A DNA stretch of 64,000 bases from Kluyvera sp047971185 (GTDB taxonomy: Bacteria; Pseudomonadota; Gammaproteobacteria; Enterobacterales; Enterobacteriaceae), in assembly GCF_047971185.1 (NCBI RefSeq), contig NZ_JBKDZH010000065.1, positions 27,604-91,603 of the forward strand, given 5' to 3'. Positions within the stretch are counted from its first letter, which is position 1; every line of letters starts with the position of its first letter. The notes under the pieces are model-generated. The model did not search any database. It was not told where the DNA came from and worked only from the letters and a program-made list of their open reading frames with translations. This document shows positions 1-8,886 of this stretch, one piece after another. The translations under genes and the position numbers were made by a program.

Positions 1-431
1 CCCGAGTATCGCGACATAAACTCTCTCCGATCGCCGTTAAGCCAGCCTGTACCGCCTTTTTCCTCAAGGGCGATCCTGACCCGCTGATTTAACAGTCGAT
101 GTTCCAGAGTCGAGTGTTTGAGTTTTCCCGGTTCAAAATAGGCGGGGAAAACCTTGTCATCAGCGCTAACCACCATCGCCAGTCCCTGCATGCTGAGCCC
201 CCACAATGATTTTTTCCCGGTCAATACCGGATATTCGTGTTTAATCAGGAGGCCCATCGCAACCGCTTTATTGAGCAGTTTATACATCGCATGGTTATGT
301 TTTCCTTTATAGCCGACAACTTTTTTTAAGGTCCGCAAATCAGAGAACGTTTCTTCCTTGAGAAAATACAGCAATGCCCGCATTCTCCGTTTTGCGGCTT
401 CATTTCTTTCAGTAACGTTATGAATAAGCAT
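1..431 (-). CDS. mobC: MobC-type relaxase, N-terminal part (cut by window edge)
   Basis: This open frame runs from an ATG at 431 to the left edge, giving about 143 residues with no stop. The N-terminal part reads as a winged-helix-like segment (basic RRMRALLYFLKEE, then KVVGYKGKHNHAMYKLLNKA). This fits MobC of CloDF13 and ICEKp elements, the MOB-C relaxase that nicks oriT for conjugative transfer. The catalytic part lies outside the window. It starts 8 bp after the stop of the coupling-protein gene, so the two are co-transcribed, as in the mobBC pair of CloDF13. Recognition comes from position and general similarity, not a search. A plasmid replication-relaxation family protein is the same superfamily and the main alternative name. 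Confidence 0.7.
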   Translation of the reverse strand, partial: MLIHNVTERNEAAKRRMRALLYFLKEETFSDLRTLKKVVGYKGKHNHAMYKLLNKAVAMGLLIKHEYPVLTGKKSLWGLSMQGLAMVVSADDKVFPAYFEPGKLKHSTLEHRLLNQRVRIALEEKGGTGWLNGDRREFMSRYS

Positions 432-439
432 TGATAGCC

Positions 440-2176
440 TCACAGGTTGACGGAGGGTTTGTGAATCTGATTTTCTTTTTTGGTATGCGGAGGGTTTTTA
501 TTCTCAAATGCAAACAGGTCGATATATTGCTTCTTCACTGGTATGTGGAATAGTTTGGTTGCCTTCGCCAGATCGTTCTGGGTAAAAACAAAACCAACAA
601 ATTTGGGGAGGTTAAGCAACATGTTGCTGTCTATATAATATCGTTCAGCCTGGCGGATCATCCTGTCAGTATCCATTTTCTCCGTCAGGGATATATCCGT
701 TTTAACTTTCCTCATTTCATCGTCAACCAGTATAGAGCCTGTCATTCTGGCGAACCAGTCGGCAGTATCCGGATCGCGAATGCGATAAACCAGCATAAAC
801 TTGCAATTCTCAATCACTGAACCAGCAACGGCATCACCTTCCAGATCTGCCGGACAGTCATATAAATCTTTTACCGACTGGTGAGCCATGATGATATGCA
901 CGCCTTTATCCCTCGCTGCGCCAAGTCCTTCAAGCGCAGGGCGGGACAGGTGATACTTGAGTTCATCAAGGAAAATAGCGACCGGGCGAAGTTTTCCTTT
1001 TATCCGGTCACGCGTTTCGGCTATCTGAATCAAGCGAGTTAAAATCATGCGCTGAGCCGAGATGATTTTCTGGTTACGCATTGAGCCGATGATGTAGCAA
1101 CATCCGCCTTCATCAAAAATGGTCTTTAAGGAAAATCCCTTATTGGCATTGATGGAGTTCACTAAAGCGATTTCCTCAAGCTCGCCATAAAAAGCAGGCA
1201 CATCTTCACTGAGGGATTTCACAAAGTCAGTGTTAAATAAGTCGCGTAACGTCATTTCCTTTTCATAAATAGCTGCCGTATTTCTGGCTGCACGACGGTC
1301 AGCAATACGATAAAAGTCAGCACCTTCGCCTTTTTTACCCAGGCTGAAACCTGCATTAAACAACTCCTCCAGCTGTTCATGAGAAATATCAGCCAGTAAA
1401 TCAAGTTGAAAATTAAGGTCATTCAGGTTAATCAGAACAAATTTTTTTCCCGCTTTCTGACAAGCTTCCCGTAGTACATGCGGTGCCCACTCATCATTTT
1501 TAGGATCTTCGACAAATACGCCTTCACCTGAAAGTATTGCCTGATAAAGCAGTACACAGGCACTGACGCCTTTACCGGAACCTGTGGTGCCGATAAGGTC
1601 GGCGTGCTGAGTTTGAAATTCTTCAGGAGTGATATATTGCGGCTGATCATCTTTATCCAGCCCGATAAAAATACCTTTATTCAGGTCAATATAATCCAAC
1701 GGATTATATGCAATACTGTCTGGCAACATGTCCCTGACTTCGCGAACATCCGTTCTGACATTTCTTTCCAGTTTACTTTTTTTAATCATCCGGTGTTTCA
1801 GACTGTCGATTTCCCCCGTCAGCAGCCTTCGGACTACAATATGAAAAGCCAGACCTGCCAGCGTAAATTCGACAGTCAGTATCCAGCGTGATAATCTGAG
1901 CAAGATGTTATTATCGAGCACTTTAAAGAAAAAACTCAGCCCCTGAATGGTCAGCGGTGACAGGGTGCCAAATATGAAAAAGAAGGTGGATACACCCGCC
2001 ACCAATTTTAACCAAAAGGGGGCATTTTTTCTTTCTTCACGTGGCAGATTAAATATAAATGGCAGCGTCAGTCCGGCAAATATGGATAATATTACCGGGT
2101 TATGTTGCAGCCAGAGTAGAAAAAAAGAAAAGGCATCCGTAAAGGCATTCAGCCTTTGCATCAGATGAGTTCCCAT
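440..2176 (-). CDS. mobB: MobB/VirD4-type coupling protein of the conjugative element
   Basis: This is a type IV coupling protein of 578 residues, an inner-membrane ATPase that delivers the relaxase-DNA complex to the VirB channel. Two hydrophobic segments near the N-terminus (FFLLWLQHNPVILSIFAGL and a second around FFFIFGTLSPL) anchor it. A Walker A (GTTGSGKGVSACVLL) and a Walker B (AIFLDELKY) mark the RecA-like motor. The start was moved from the longest frame to the ATG at 2176 because GGAGG lies 8 bases upstream; the 18 extra residues before it are not hydrophobic or conserved-looking. It is followed directly by the relaxase gene and preceded by the oriT-like region. TraD/TraG/TrwB relatives share the fold; pairing with MobC favours MobB. 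Confidence 0.85.
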   Translation of the reverse strand: MGTHLMQRLNAFTDAFSFFLLWLQHNPVILSIFAGLTLPFIFNLPREERKNAPFWLKLVAGVSTFFFIFGTLSPLTIQGLSFFFKVLDNNILLRLSRWILTVEFTLAGLAFHIVVRRLLTGEIDSLKHRMIKKSKLERNVRTDVREVRDMLPDSIAYNPLDYIDLNKGIFIGLDKDDQPQYITPEEFQTQHADLIGTTGSGKGVSACVLLYQAILSGEGVFVEDPKNDEWAPHVLREACQKAGKKFVLINLNDLNFQLDLLADISHEQLEELFNAGFSLGKKGEGADFYRIADRRAARNTAAIYEKEMTLRDLFNTDFVKSLSEDVPAFYGELEEIALVNSINANKGFSLKTIFDEGGCCYIIGSMRNQKIISAQRMILTRLIQIAETRDRIKGKLRPVAIFLDELKYHLSRPALEGLGAARDKGVHIIMAHQSVKDLYDCPADLEGDAVAGSVIENCKFMLVYRIRDPDTADWFARMTGSILVDDEMRKVKTDISLTEKMDTDRMIRQAERYYIDSNMLLNLPKFVGFVFTQNDLAKATKLFHIPVKKQYIDLFAFENKNPPHTKKENQIHKPSVNL

Positions 2177-2230
2177 TACAGTGACCTCCGGTCTGATTTC
2201 GGTGTGACGGGCGCATCGCATGGGCGTCAC

Positions 2231-2993
2231 CGATGGACGCTAAACCCCATGCCCATACGCGACGCCTATTGATGACGCCCATAAATGAATGAAAAGCACT
2301 GAACGTCTCCGACGCTCATGCCCGTGAACCGCGCTTTCAGAAAACAGCCGACGCGTGGTCGTCAGTCCCCTGAAACGCACGTATGACGGGCAACAGCGTG
2401 TGACATTACGCTCGGGCTGGACGCACTCCCTGCATGTCACATGAGGGTAATGTCGTGGCTGGACGCCGCGCCAAAACCCCCAAGGTCAACGGCGGCACAC
2501 CGTCGGCCGCTACGCGCGACCACCCCCTTTAAGACGGTCGCTTTCGCCTTTTTCTTCCCTTTGCTCGTGCCTCGCAGCGGGAATAAAAGGGAAGCTGACC
2601 TTTAAAGAGGGTGGTCGCGCCACGCTACCGGCTTTTGGCCGGAGACTTAGCCGCGACGGTGTGCGGGGCGATGCCCCCCAAATAAACCGCTGTCGTGGGC
2701 GACAGCTTTTCGCTCGCTGGGGCGGCGAAATTTATTCGGCTCCCCCCGGCCGGCAAAATCCGCGTGGGCGCGGCTGTTTGCCGGTGAGGCGCGGTGCCTG
2801 AACTATTTTCGCTCCTTAACCCGCGAAAATAATTCTGTCCGCTGCCTCATTTTTACGGCCCGCATTTCTTCACGCCTTAATTCGCGAAAAATGTGCTGGG
2901 CCGTAAAAACCGGAAAATCACCACGCCTTAATCCTGAGTCGGCTGAAATATTTTGGCGCTATAGGTGACCTGCGAATAAAATTAATACAGGGA
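2231..2993. other. Gene-free, GC-rich structured region; probable oriT
   Basis: About 760 bp with no convincing gene lie between the coupling gene and a small transfer-operon gene. The stretch is full of nested symmetry. CACACCGTCG (2496-2505) pairs with CGACGGTGTG (2654-2663). Inside it, a CGCGACCACCC-type arm (about 2515-2525) pairs with GGGTGGTCGCG (2609-2619). The right arm closely resembles the CloDF13 nic region as I remember it (GGGTG/GTCGGG). Further right, ATTTTCGC/GCGAAAAT forms a hairpin (2805-2830) and a 12-bp perfect pair TTTTTACGGCCC (2850-2861) / GGGCCGTAAAAA (2898-2909) encloses another imperfect stem. CACGCCTTAA occurs twice (2871, 2922). A transfer origin next to mobBC is the natural reading; the nick site is inference. 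Confidence 0.55.
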
Positions 2994-3299
2994 TTAATAG
3001 TGGCTCTCGCGGATTTCCCTGATGATGTCAGAATAACACTGACAACTTTCTTTAATGCTGGTTTCATCCAGCGTAAACCCTCGCCGGTTGGCTTCCTCTG
3101 TCAGCTTTATTCTGTCAGTGGGGTTCAGCGTTTGCAGTAATTGCAATAACCGGCATATAACCCGGTAGTGATAAATTTCATAATAAAGGCCGCATCCACG
3201 CATCGCCTCATTTTCAATGTGCTCAATAACACAGGCTGCGCGCATGGAATCTCCGCGCTGACGTGTCCAGGGATACTGAATAAAACCCGGTTTTGTCAT
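2994..3299 (-). CDS. Small hypothetical protein of the transfer operon
   Basis: The protein has 101 residues and I do not recognise its family. The ATG at 3299 has GGAGG 8 bases upstream, so the start is well supported. It has no signal peptide or membrane segment; it is mixed charged, with several cysteines (ACVIEH, RGCGLYY, VICRLL, ESCQCY). It sits 18 bp after the kikA-like gene at the end of the virB operon and before the oriT-like region, a place where accessory transfer or entry-exclusion genes are common. A role in conjugation is inference from position only. Confidence 0.6.
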   Translation of the reverse strand: MTKPGFIQYPWTRQRGDSMRAACVIEHIENEAMRGCGLYYEIYHYRVICRLLQLLQTLNPTDRIKLTEEANRRGFTLDETSIKESCQCYSDIIREIRESHY

Positions 3300-3317
3300 G
3301 ATGACTACCTCCGTTAA

Positions 3318-3620
3318 TTAGCCACGCATGCGGCCAAATTTATTGATTATCTGGCTGATAATTGCCGGATCTGATGAGTTGCATTCAAGTAAAAATGATT
3401 TTCTGGCATCGGCAGTATGGTCTTGCAGAAAACCGTGCTTGTTCTTTTTCACGATATTAAAGAATGCACGTTCAGCCGAATGACATTCATTGCCGCCGCC
3501 GTTACCGGTGGCTTTACCGTACATGCATAACACCACTTCACAGGCGTCAGCGGCCATGACGGAGGTTGAATATGACTCCATAATGCAGAGTAATAATGCG
3601 GAGAATATTGCTTTTTTCAT
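3318..3620 (-). CDS. KikA/TrbM-like periplasmic conjugal transfer protein
   Basis: The protein has about 100 residues with a signal peptide (MKKAIFSALLLCIME...SVMAADA). The mature part carries paired cysteines (CEVVLCMYG, NECHSAERAFF, LLECNSSD), the pattern of the TrbM/KikA/MpfK family found next to VirB-type systems of IncN and related elements. The ATG at 3620 was chosen over one 5 codons upstream because AAGGTG sits at ribosome-binding distance and the signal peptide begins there. It lies 49 bp downstream of virB11. Family members are periplasmic and conjugation-associated; the exact function is not established. Confidence 0.65.
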   Translation of the reverse strand: MKKAIFSALLLCIMESYSTSVMAADACEVVLCMYGKATGNGGGNECHSAERAFFNIVKKNKHGFLQDHTADARKSFLLECNSSDPAIISQIINKFGRMRG

Positions 3621-3669
3621 TTTGGTCACCTTCATATTTAAACGAGGGTTGCGTAATTCGATAAGTTAT

Positions 3670-4698
3670 TTATTGAAGTCCTTTACTGAATACACCTCTC
3701 ATGCCATTAAGATGAAGGGGTTTAAAATAAACATCATTCATCCGGCGTATGTCACCATGAATATCAATGCTGACGATCACATCAATGCTTTTTAGCACCT
3801 TGCGTAACAGCACGTCGAAAGGCATGTTCCGGCAGGCGGGATTTTCATAGCAGCGGTCAATTATCCCTTCAATACATTCTTCCGGGCTGCCCGCATGCAG
3901 GGAGGTCATCAATCCCTCATGCCCGGAACCGACGATTTTCAGTGCATCCCAGGCTTCCCGACCGCGAATTTCTGCCAGTAATATCCGGTCAGGGTTCATA
4001 CGATAATTGGCACGTATCAGCCTGCCGGGCGTGACAATGGCATTATCCCCGGCATCCGCCGGATAAAAGAGATGGACATAGTTGGTGTGGTGATAGAACC
4101 GGATTTCGGGATTATCCTCGATGGTGGTCAGCCTGAGGTGCCGGGGAATATAGTGCAGCAGCGTTTTCATATAGGTGGTTTTACCGGATCCGGTTTCACC
4201 GACGATAAAAATCGTCTTGCCGTATTCCACCGCTTTTTCCATAAAACGGGGAATATCCTCACTCTGATAGTAGCGGGTCAGTTCAACATCTTTGCCTTCC
4301 GTCCGCTCCTTACCGGTCACCCGGTTATAAAATCCCGCATCAATCCATGACTGATGCGTTTTCTGCCCGAATGAGGGTTTGCGCAGCGTAATAGACACGG
4401 TATTACGCTCACAGGCCGGGGGAATAATGGCCTGAATGCGCTCGCCTGATTCAAGCGTGGCGGAAAGGATCGGCGAGGTGTCGTCGATATTATCGTCCTG
4501 CCAGGACGCCAGCGCTCTGGCAAAGGCGTAACACTGGCGCTGCGTAATCGAGGCTTCATGTCTTCGCCATTTCCCCCGGATTTTGGTATGCAGTTCACCC
4601 GGCCGGTTAACGGCAATTTCCGTCAGGCCGTCCTGTGCAATAAAATCACCAAACAGCTGGTTTTTCATAAAATCCAGCGACAAGTTTTCAGCGTTCAT
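3670..4698 (-). CDS. virB11: VirB11 hexameric secretion ATPase
   Basis: This is a 342-residue traffic ATPase of the PulE/VirB11 family, the cytoplasmic hexamer that powers pilus assembly and substrate transfer with VirB4. An N-terminal domain (residues 1-150) precedes Walker A (IVGETGSGKTTYMK), the Asp box (TTIEDNPEI), a Walker B-like region (RILLAEIRGREAWDAL) and the His box (GHEGLMTSLHAGSPEE). Length and motif order are normal. Its start overlaps the 3' end of virB10 by 11 bp, so translation is probably coupled. Everything the family needs appears present. Confidence 0.93.
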   Translation of the reverse strand: MNAENLSLDFMKNQLFGDFIAQDGLTEIAVNRPGELHTKIRGKWRRHEASITQRQCYAFARALASWQDDNIDDTSPILSATLESGERIQAIIPPACERNTVSITLRKPSFGQKTHQSWIDAGFYNRVTGKERTEGKDVELTRYYQSEDIPRFMEKAVEYGKTIFIVGETGSGKTTYMKTLLHYIPRHLRLTTIEDNPEIRFYHHTNYVHLFYPADAGDNAIVTPGRLIRANYRMNPDRILLAEIRGREAWDALKIVGSGHEGLMTSLHAGSPEECIEGIIDRCYENPACRNMPFDVLLRKVLKSIDVIVSIDIHGDIRRMNDVYFKPLHLNGMRGVFSKGLQ

Positions 4699-5992
4699 AC
4701 CACCTCTTTTTCAGTCGCAGCTGCCAGACGGATGAGAAATCAATATCGGTGCCTGTCATGATGCCGATGACATCACCCTGATTCAGGTACAGGGTGGGCG
4801 GGATATTGATGCTGTTGTCCAGTGTCGTTTTCGCCATTTCCGCCGTGGCAGCGCGGGTGTTTTCGGTGTAGTCGGTATTGCGGTCTTTCCCCGGGGCAGC
4901 ATCCGACGCCGCCGCTGCCACGTCCTGGACGGTACTGAGCATCAGGGCATTGCCGAAGCGCTCCCAGAAGTGATTGTCGATCCAGCCTGAGATCCCCGCC
5001 TCGCCGAGCGGGCCGCTGGCCTGCGTATCAGTTAGCGGTATTTGCAGGCTGCCGGGCTCAGGCGTACGCAGCTCCGTCCATAGCACAAACATCCGGCTGC
5101 GTCCGTGTTGCAGCGCCCCGGTGCGGTAGATGCCACGGGCGACCGTTCCCGCCGGGATCAGCGTCACATGGTTGCTGGCGCTGTAAACATCTTCACTGAC
5201 CAAGCAGGAAATATGCCCCCCGACATCGGACACGAAGCGCCACATCATCGAACACGGGATATAGCGGTCCACCGGGATATAGAGATCAGGATCAAGACCC
5301 AGTCGTCTGACGCCGGTGACACGGGCGACGCCCGGATTGTCGTTGTTACCCGTTTCCGACGCGGCAGTATCCGGGCAGCGCAGGTTGCCATCCTTTCCCC
5401 TGGACAGTACTGACGGACAGGATATGTATGTCGTGGATGATGACCGACTGTTGGACGTTTCTGCGTTGCTGCGCGTTTCACCCGGGGAAGTGCGTTCAGT
5501 ATCGCCCTGCATTGTTTGGGCGTTGTTCACCCCGTCAGCCAGCGCGGCGGCCTTGTTCAGGGCTGGTGGGGCTGGTGGCAGGGTGGGTGCGGGAGTAACG
5601 GTCTGGCTGACAGGGTCTGTTCCGTCCTGTGTGTGCGGCCCGAACAGGCCAAACGGGTTACTGTCCATGCCCAGATTTTGACGCTCATGCAGCGTCTTTC
5701 CGGCGGAGGGTTGCGGCGCGGTGTCGGCTTCTTTCTCATTACCCCCTTTGAATGCACTGAAAAGACGATCGCCGCCGGATGCCAGGGCGATCACCAGCGC
5801 CAGACTCAACAGGCTGACGATCAGCGTGCGGCGACCGGATGCCTTACGAAAACGGGTCACTTCCGGCTGGCCGGGCGGTGTTTTCTGCTCCGGCTCCTGA
5901 TACGCCATTGCCGCACGGGCGCGTTCGCGGGCTTCCGCTTCCCGCTCTGCGGTGGTTTTTTCCGGTTCGTCCGGGACAGGTTTGTCAGTCAT
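4688..5992 (-). CDS. virB10: VirB10/TrbI inner-to-outer-membrane channel protein
   Basis: The product has 434 residues. A cytoplasmic acidic/Ala-rich tail precedes one membrane helix near residues 55-72 (RTLIVSLLSLALVIALASGG). A proline-rich periplasmic linker follows (PAPTLPPAPPALNKAAALADG). The C-terminal beta-barrel domain contains the usual SCLVSEDVYSASNHVTLIPAGT stretch and the NINIPPTL-type end. VirB10 spans both membranes and forms the core complex with VirB7 and VirB9. Its start overlaps the stop of virB9 by 4 bp. Family length and layout are normal. Confidence 0.93.
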   Translation of the reverse strand: MTDKPVPDEPEKTTAEREAEARERARAAMAYQEPEQKTPPGQPEVTRFRKASGRRTLIVSLLSLALVIALASGGDRLFSAFKGGNEKEADTAPQPSAGKTLHERQNLGMDSNPFGLFGPHTQDGTDPVSQTVTPAPTLPPAPPALNKAAALADGVNNAQTMQGDTERTSPGETRSNAETSNSRSSSTTYISCPSVLSRGKDGNLRCPDTAASETGNNDNPGVARVTGVRRLGLDPDLYIPVDRYIPCSMMWRFVSDVGGHISCLVSEDVYSASNHVTLIPAGTVARGIYRTGALQHGRSRMFVLWTELRTPEPGSLQIPLTDTQASGPLGEAGISGWIDNHFWERFGNALMLSTVQDVAAAASDAAPGKDRNTDYTENTRAATAEMAKTTLDNSINIPPTLYLNQGDVIGIMTGTDIDFSSVWQLRLKKRWYER

Positions 5993-6879
5993 TTGGCCTC
6001 CAGCGTAACGGACGGTGAAACGGTGTCGCGGCGGGTTATCGGGATGCGCCCGAATCCGTCGTTTTCGATCCCCACCACCGAAGTGCCGTAACGCAGCACC
6101 AGTTGTGGTGATGCCGGAACCACCATCACGATGTAGTTACCCTGTTTAACCGTCCTGGGCGTGACCGCCCGCTCCCGTCCGTTAACCACCCGGAAAACGG
6201 AAGGCAGGGTTCTGAGATGCGAGAATCCGAGCCAGGTGAAGCGGCCATCGTCCCAGGCAAAATCCGGTGCGATGGAGGCCGAACCGGCGGCGACCCGTTT
6301 GGTGTATCGCCAGTTGCGTGGCGTGCTGGCCTGTCCGAATGCCGCTGCTATCTGCTGCTTCTCCTGTCTTTCACGCTGCTGCGTCTGACGCGCGGCGCTG
6401 TCGGCGGCGGATTGCTGGCGAACCTCGGCCGGATAGTGGTAACGGATAACGAACGCCTGCGCGGGGGAATCGTGGTCCAGCACGTTCAGCTCCAGGCTGT
6501 AATCACGCTTTGAGGTCACCACGAAGAGGTTGGTCTTCCAGTCCTTTGCCGTGGGCAGGAACACCTGGCTGATGTTGTTGCCGCTGGCGTCCGTCACCGG
6601 CTGGGTGATGGGGTTCGGGCTGACGCCTACCCGGTTATCACTCTTCGTGACCGTCCAGCCTTTGGGAAAACCCGCTTGCGCATCAATCACAGCTTCATCG
6701 TCGTCAAACAGCAGTGTGGTGACGTAGCCAGGGCGGGTATTCACCACGGTGGCGTTCTGGCTGTTATACGATACGTTCTGCATCCGGCTGTCATAGCCGC
6801 TGCCACGCGGGGTGGCGGCACTCCATGCCGCGCATGATGCCAGTAAGCCCGTCAGGAGCAGGATGTTTTTCAGCATCAT
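5989..6879 (-). CDS. virB9: VirB9/TrbG/CagX outer core-complex protein
   Basis: This is a 296-residue secreted protein with a signal peptide (MLKNILLLTGLLASCAAWSAAT). It has an N-terminal beta domain, a charged Gln/Arg-rich linker (QQRERQEKQQ) and a C-terminal domain with NWRYTKRVAAG and FAWDDGRFTWLGF, both typical of VirB9. It joins VirB7 and VirB10 in the outer ring of the secretion channel. The start overlaps the end of virB8 by 4 bp. The leader contains a cysteine (LASCAAW), but the context is not a clean lipobox, so ordinary cleavage is likelier. Confidence 0.92.
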   Translation of the reverse strand: MMLKNILLLTGLLASCAAWSAATPRGSGYDSRMQNVSYNSQNATVVNTRPGYVTTLLFDDDEAVIDAQAGFPKGWTVTKSDNRVGVSPNPITQPVTDASGNNISQVFLPTAKDWKTNLFVVTSKRDYSLELNVLDHDSPAQAFVIRYHYPAEVRQQSAADSAARQTQQRERQEKQQIAAAFGQASTPRNWRYTKRVAAGSASIAPDFAWDDGRFTWLGFSHLRTLPSVFRVVNGRERAVTPRTVKQGNYIVMVVPASPQLVLRYGTSVVGIENDGFGRIPITRRDTVSPSVTLEAK

Positions 6880-7559
6880 TCGCTCCTCCGTTCTTTATCG
6901 CGCTGGTAGCTGGTGACGATAAAGCCCAGCGGGTTCACTTCACGCTGGCTGTCCGTCAGTTGCTGATGCGGGATATAACGATAAGTGAGTCGGATATTCC
7001 AGAAGTCCGTTTTCACTGAATTATCAGAAATACGGCGAAGGGTACGCTTGATACGCAAGGTTGCCAGGTTATCCTGCCCGGTTGCAGGCGCGTGCACATT
7101 GGAAATAATGTCGATATAGACAACATATTCGGCTTTATTAAAAACAACGTCCGGTGCCTGGTCGCCGTTAAACCCGTCAAGATAATCCCGGTTCACGCTG
7201 TCGCTGTTAAATAATTGTACGTCGTCGTAATCACGCTGGAGGGAGAAATAATTATACCCTTCGCGGAGTCTGGCATAGTGTGCCGCCAGTGAATGCGCCA
7301 GCGCTTTTTCAGACGCAATATCCCGCTCTTTAATGCGGGTCATATACTCATAACGACCGGTCTGTTTGTCCACCGACCATAATTCAATGTCAGTGGTTTT
7401 CAGCGGCAGCAGAATAAGAATGGCTGTAATTGCCAGTGCAGCCAGAATCAGCCCGGCAGCGGCCACCCGCCAGGCAGTTTTGCGGGAACGCTCTTCCTTT
7501 TCCAGCAGGATGGATTCAAAAGAGCGCGAGACATTAATGATGTGCTGAATATCAGACAT
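6876..7559 (-). CDS. virB8: VirB8 inner-membrane assembly factor
   Basis: The protein has 227 residues with a short cytoplasmic tail and one membrane helix around residues 30-53 (AWRVAAAGLILAALAITAILIL). The periplasmic NTF2-like domain contains the family's YVxYID- and RYIPH-like stretches. VirB8 nucleates assembly of the inner-membrane complex. Its ATG lies within the last codons of virB7, so the two overlap by 8 bp in different frames. No defects are seen. Confidence 0.92.
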   Translation of the reverse strand: MSDIQHIINVSRSFESILLEKEERSRKTAWRVAAAGLILAALAITAILILLPLKTTDIELWSVDKQTGRYEYMTRIKERDIASEKALAHSLAAHYARLREGYNYFSLQRDYDDVQLFNSDSVNRDYLDGFNGDQAPDVVFNKAEYVVYIDIISNVHAPATGQDNLATLRIKRTLRRISDNSVKTDFWNIRLTYRYIPHQQLTDSQREVNPLGFIVTSYQRDKERRSE

Positions 7560-7692
7560 GGTGAGTCAGCTCCTGGATCATGGCGGGGGAATTCACCGGC
7601 TGGGGATCGCCGGACACCGGCGGGAGGTTGCCCTGATGCTGCGCGCAGCCCGTAAGCGCGCACAGCACCAGAAGCAAGATGCTAAATTTCAT
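7552..7692 (-). CDS. virB7: VirB7-like small lipoprotein
   Basis: The coding sequence is only 46 codons. It encodes a lipoprotein signal peptide (MKFSILLLVLCALTGC) with lipobox LTGC. The mature part is short and proline-rich (AQHQGNLPPVSGDPQPVNS). Size, lipobox and position directly upstream of virB8 identify it as VirB7, the outer-membrane anchor that stabilises VirB9. It is below the usual size cut-off and easily missed. It starts 89 bp after the stop of virB6 and overlaps virB8 by 8 bp. Confidence 0.85.
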   Translation of the reverse strand: MKFSILLLVLCALTGCAQHQGNLPPVSGDPQPVNSPAMIQELTHHV

Positions 7693-7781
7693 GGAAGCCT
7701 CTTATCGGATAAATGCAGGAAAGCCGCACCGCTGGCAGAGGCCACGGCGTGACGGAGAAAAGAAATTAGCGGTCGGGAGGA

Positions 7782-8813
7782 TTAACGGTGACGCTGCTGA
7801 TTCTGGCGTTTCATGCTTTCAATGGCGGTGGTACGTTTCTGCCAGGCGCTCACGGCTTTGCCCGCACCTGCGGCAATGAACCTGCCGGTTGTCGCGGCTG
7901 CGGCCATGCCACCTTTGGCGGTCAGTCGGCCTCCGGCCTTTATGCCGGGTCTGGCTACGTCGGCAGATTTGCTCGCCAGCGCACTCAGTCCGCTCATCGC
8001 AGCCCCCTGTAACACAGCCTGCACGGCGGCACCGCTCAGCGCAGTGGCTATTTTCGCTGAAAAATACACCACGACGCCTGCCGCAATCCCGGCCAGCAAA
8101 CATTGTGCCGCCAGGGTCACCATATTGCTTTCAGCAGACGTTGCTGTGGCGGCATCCAGTATTGTATTCAGGTAGTTGATGGCGATCCGGACAGACAGGG
8201 CAGAGAACATGATCGTTAAGATTGCGGTAAATATTGTTTTCAGCCAGTTATCAAACATGGGTTTAAGAAAACCGTACAGCAGGCAGAAAATAAAGAGTGG
8301 GGCGGTGGTGGTCATTAACAGAATGGTGATTTCGGCGAGCAGGTTGACAAAGGTTGCAGCCAGTAACAGAACGATTGCACCGCCCCAGACCAGCACCTCG
8401 GCAAAGCCGCCATTCACTTTAACGTAGGTGGATGTATCGAGATTAAACAGCGTTTGCCCCAGCGCTTGTGCCTTTTCCCACACCGTGTCGAGCAGCGCCC
8501 AGACATTATCATCGCCACTGATGCCGTCCTTAAGCCCTTCAATGGCCGCAATGATGGCATCCAGCCAGCTATCGCGGTTTAAAACAAAGGTGGTGATCAG
8601 CAACATGCGGCCCACATCCCAGACAACATCTTCAACCGGTGTCTGGAGTTTGCCGCCAAGCGTCTGATACCCGCGATACGTAATAAACAGGGTGAAGGAA
8701 CTGACGATAATCACACTGATTAGGGTGCCGTAGGTAGAAGACTGACCTTCTAATACGGCATTGAGTCCATCCATGATGTTTTTGTCCATACCAACAAAAA
8801 TACCACCGGACAT
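7782..8813 (-). CDS. virB6: VirB6/TrbL polytopic inner-membrane channel protein
   Basis: The product has 343 residues with about six hydrophobic segments (for example TLISVIIVSSFTLFITYRG, VWGGAIVLLLAATFVNLLAE, AAQCLLAGIAAGVVVYFSA). The C-terminus is Ala/Gly-rich and basic (IKAGGRLTAKGGMAAAATTG). It forms the inner-membrane passage for DNA. The start at 8813 was chosen over one four codons upstream because GAGAGG lies just before it. It lies between the exclusion-lipoprotein gene and virB7, the normal order for IncN/IncX-like systems. Confidence 0.9.
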   Translation of the reverse strand: MSGGIFVGMDKNIMDGLNAVLEGQSSTYGTLISVIIVSSFTLFITYRGYQTLGGKLQTPVEDVVWDVGRMLLITTFVLNRDSWLDAIIAAIEGLKDGISGDDNVWALLDTVWEKAQALGQTLFNLDTSTYVKVNGGFAEVLVWGGAIVLLLAATFVNLLAEITILLMTTTAPLFIFCLLYGFLKPMFDNWLKTIFTAILTIMFSALSVRIAINYLNTILDAATATSAESNMVTLAAQCLLAGIAAGVVVYFSAKIATALSGAAVQAVLQGAAMSGLSALASKSADVARPGIKAGGRLTAKGGMAAAATTGRFIAAGAGKAVSAWQKRTTAIESMKRQNQQRHR

Positions 8814-8886
8814 GGTGCCTCTCATTAGTCAGGAACAGACAGGGGATAAAAAAAGGGAAGGACCCCTGTTTTTGTTGGTGGGGATC

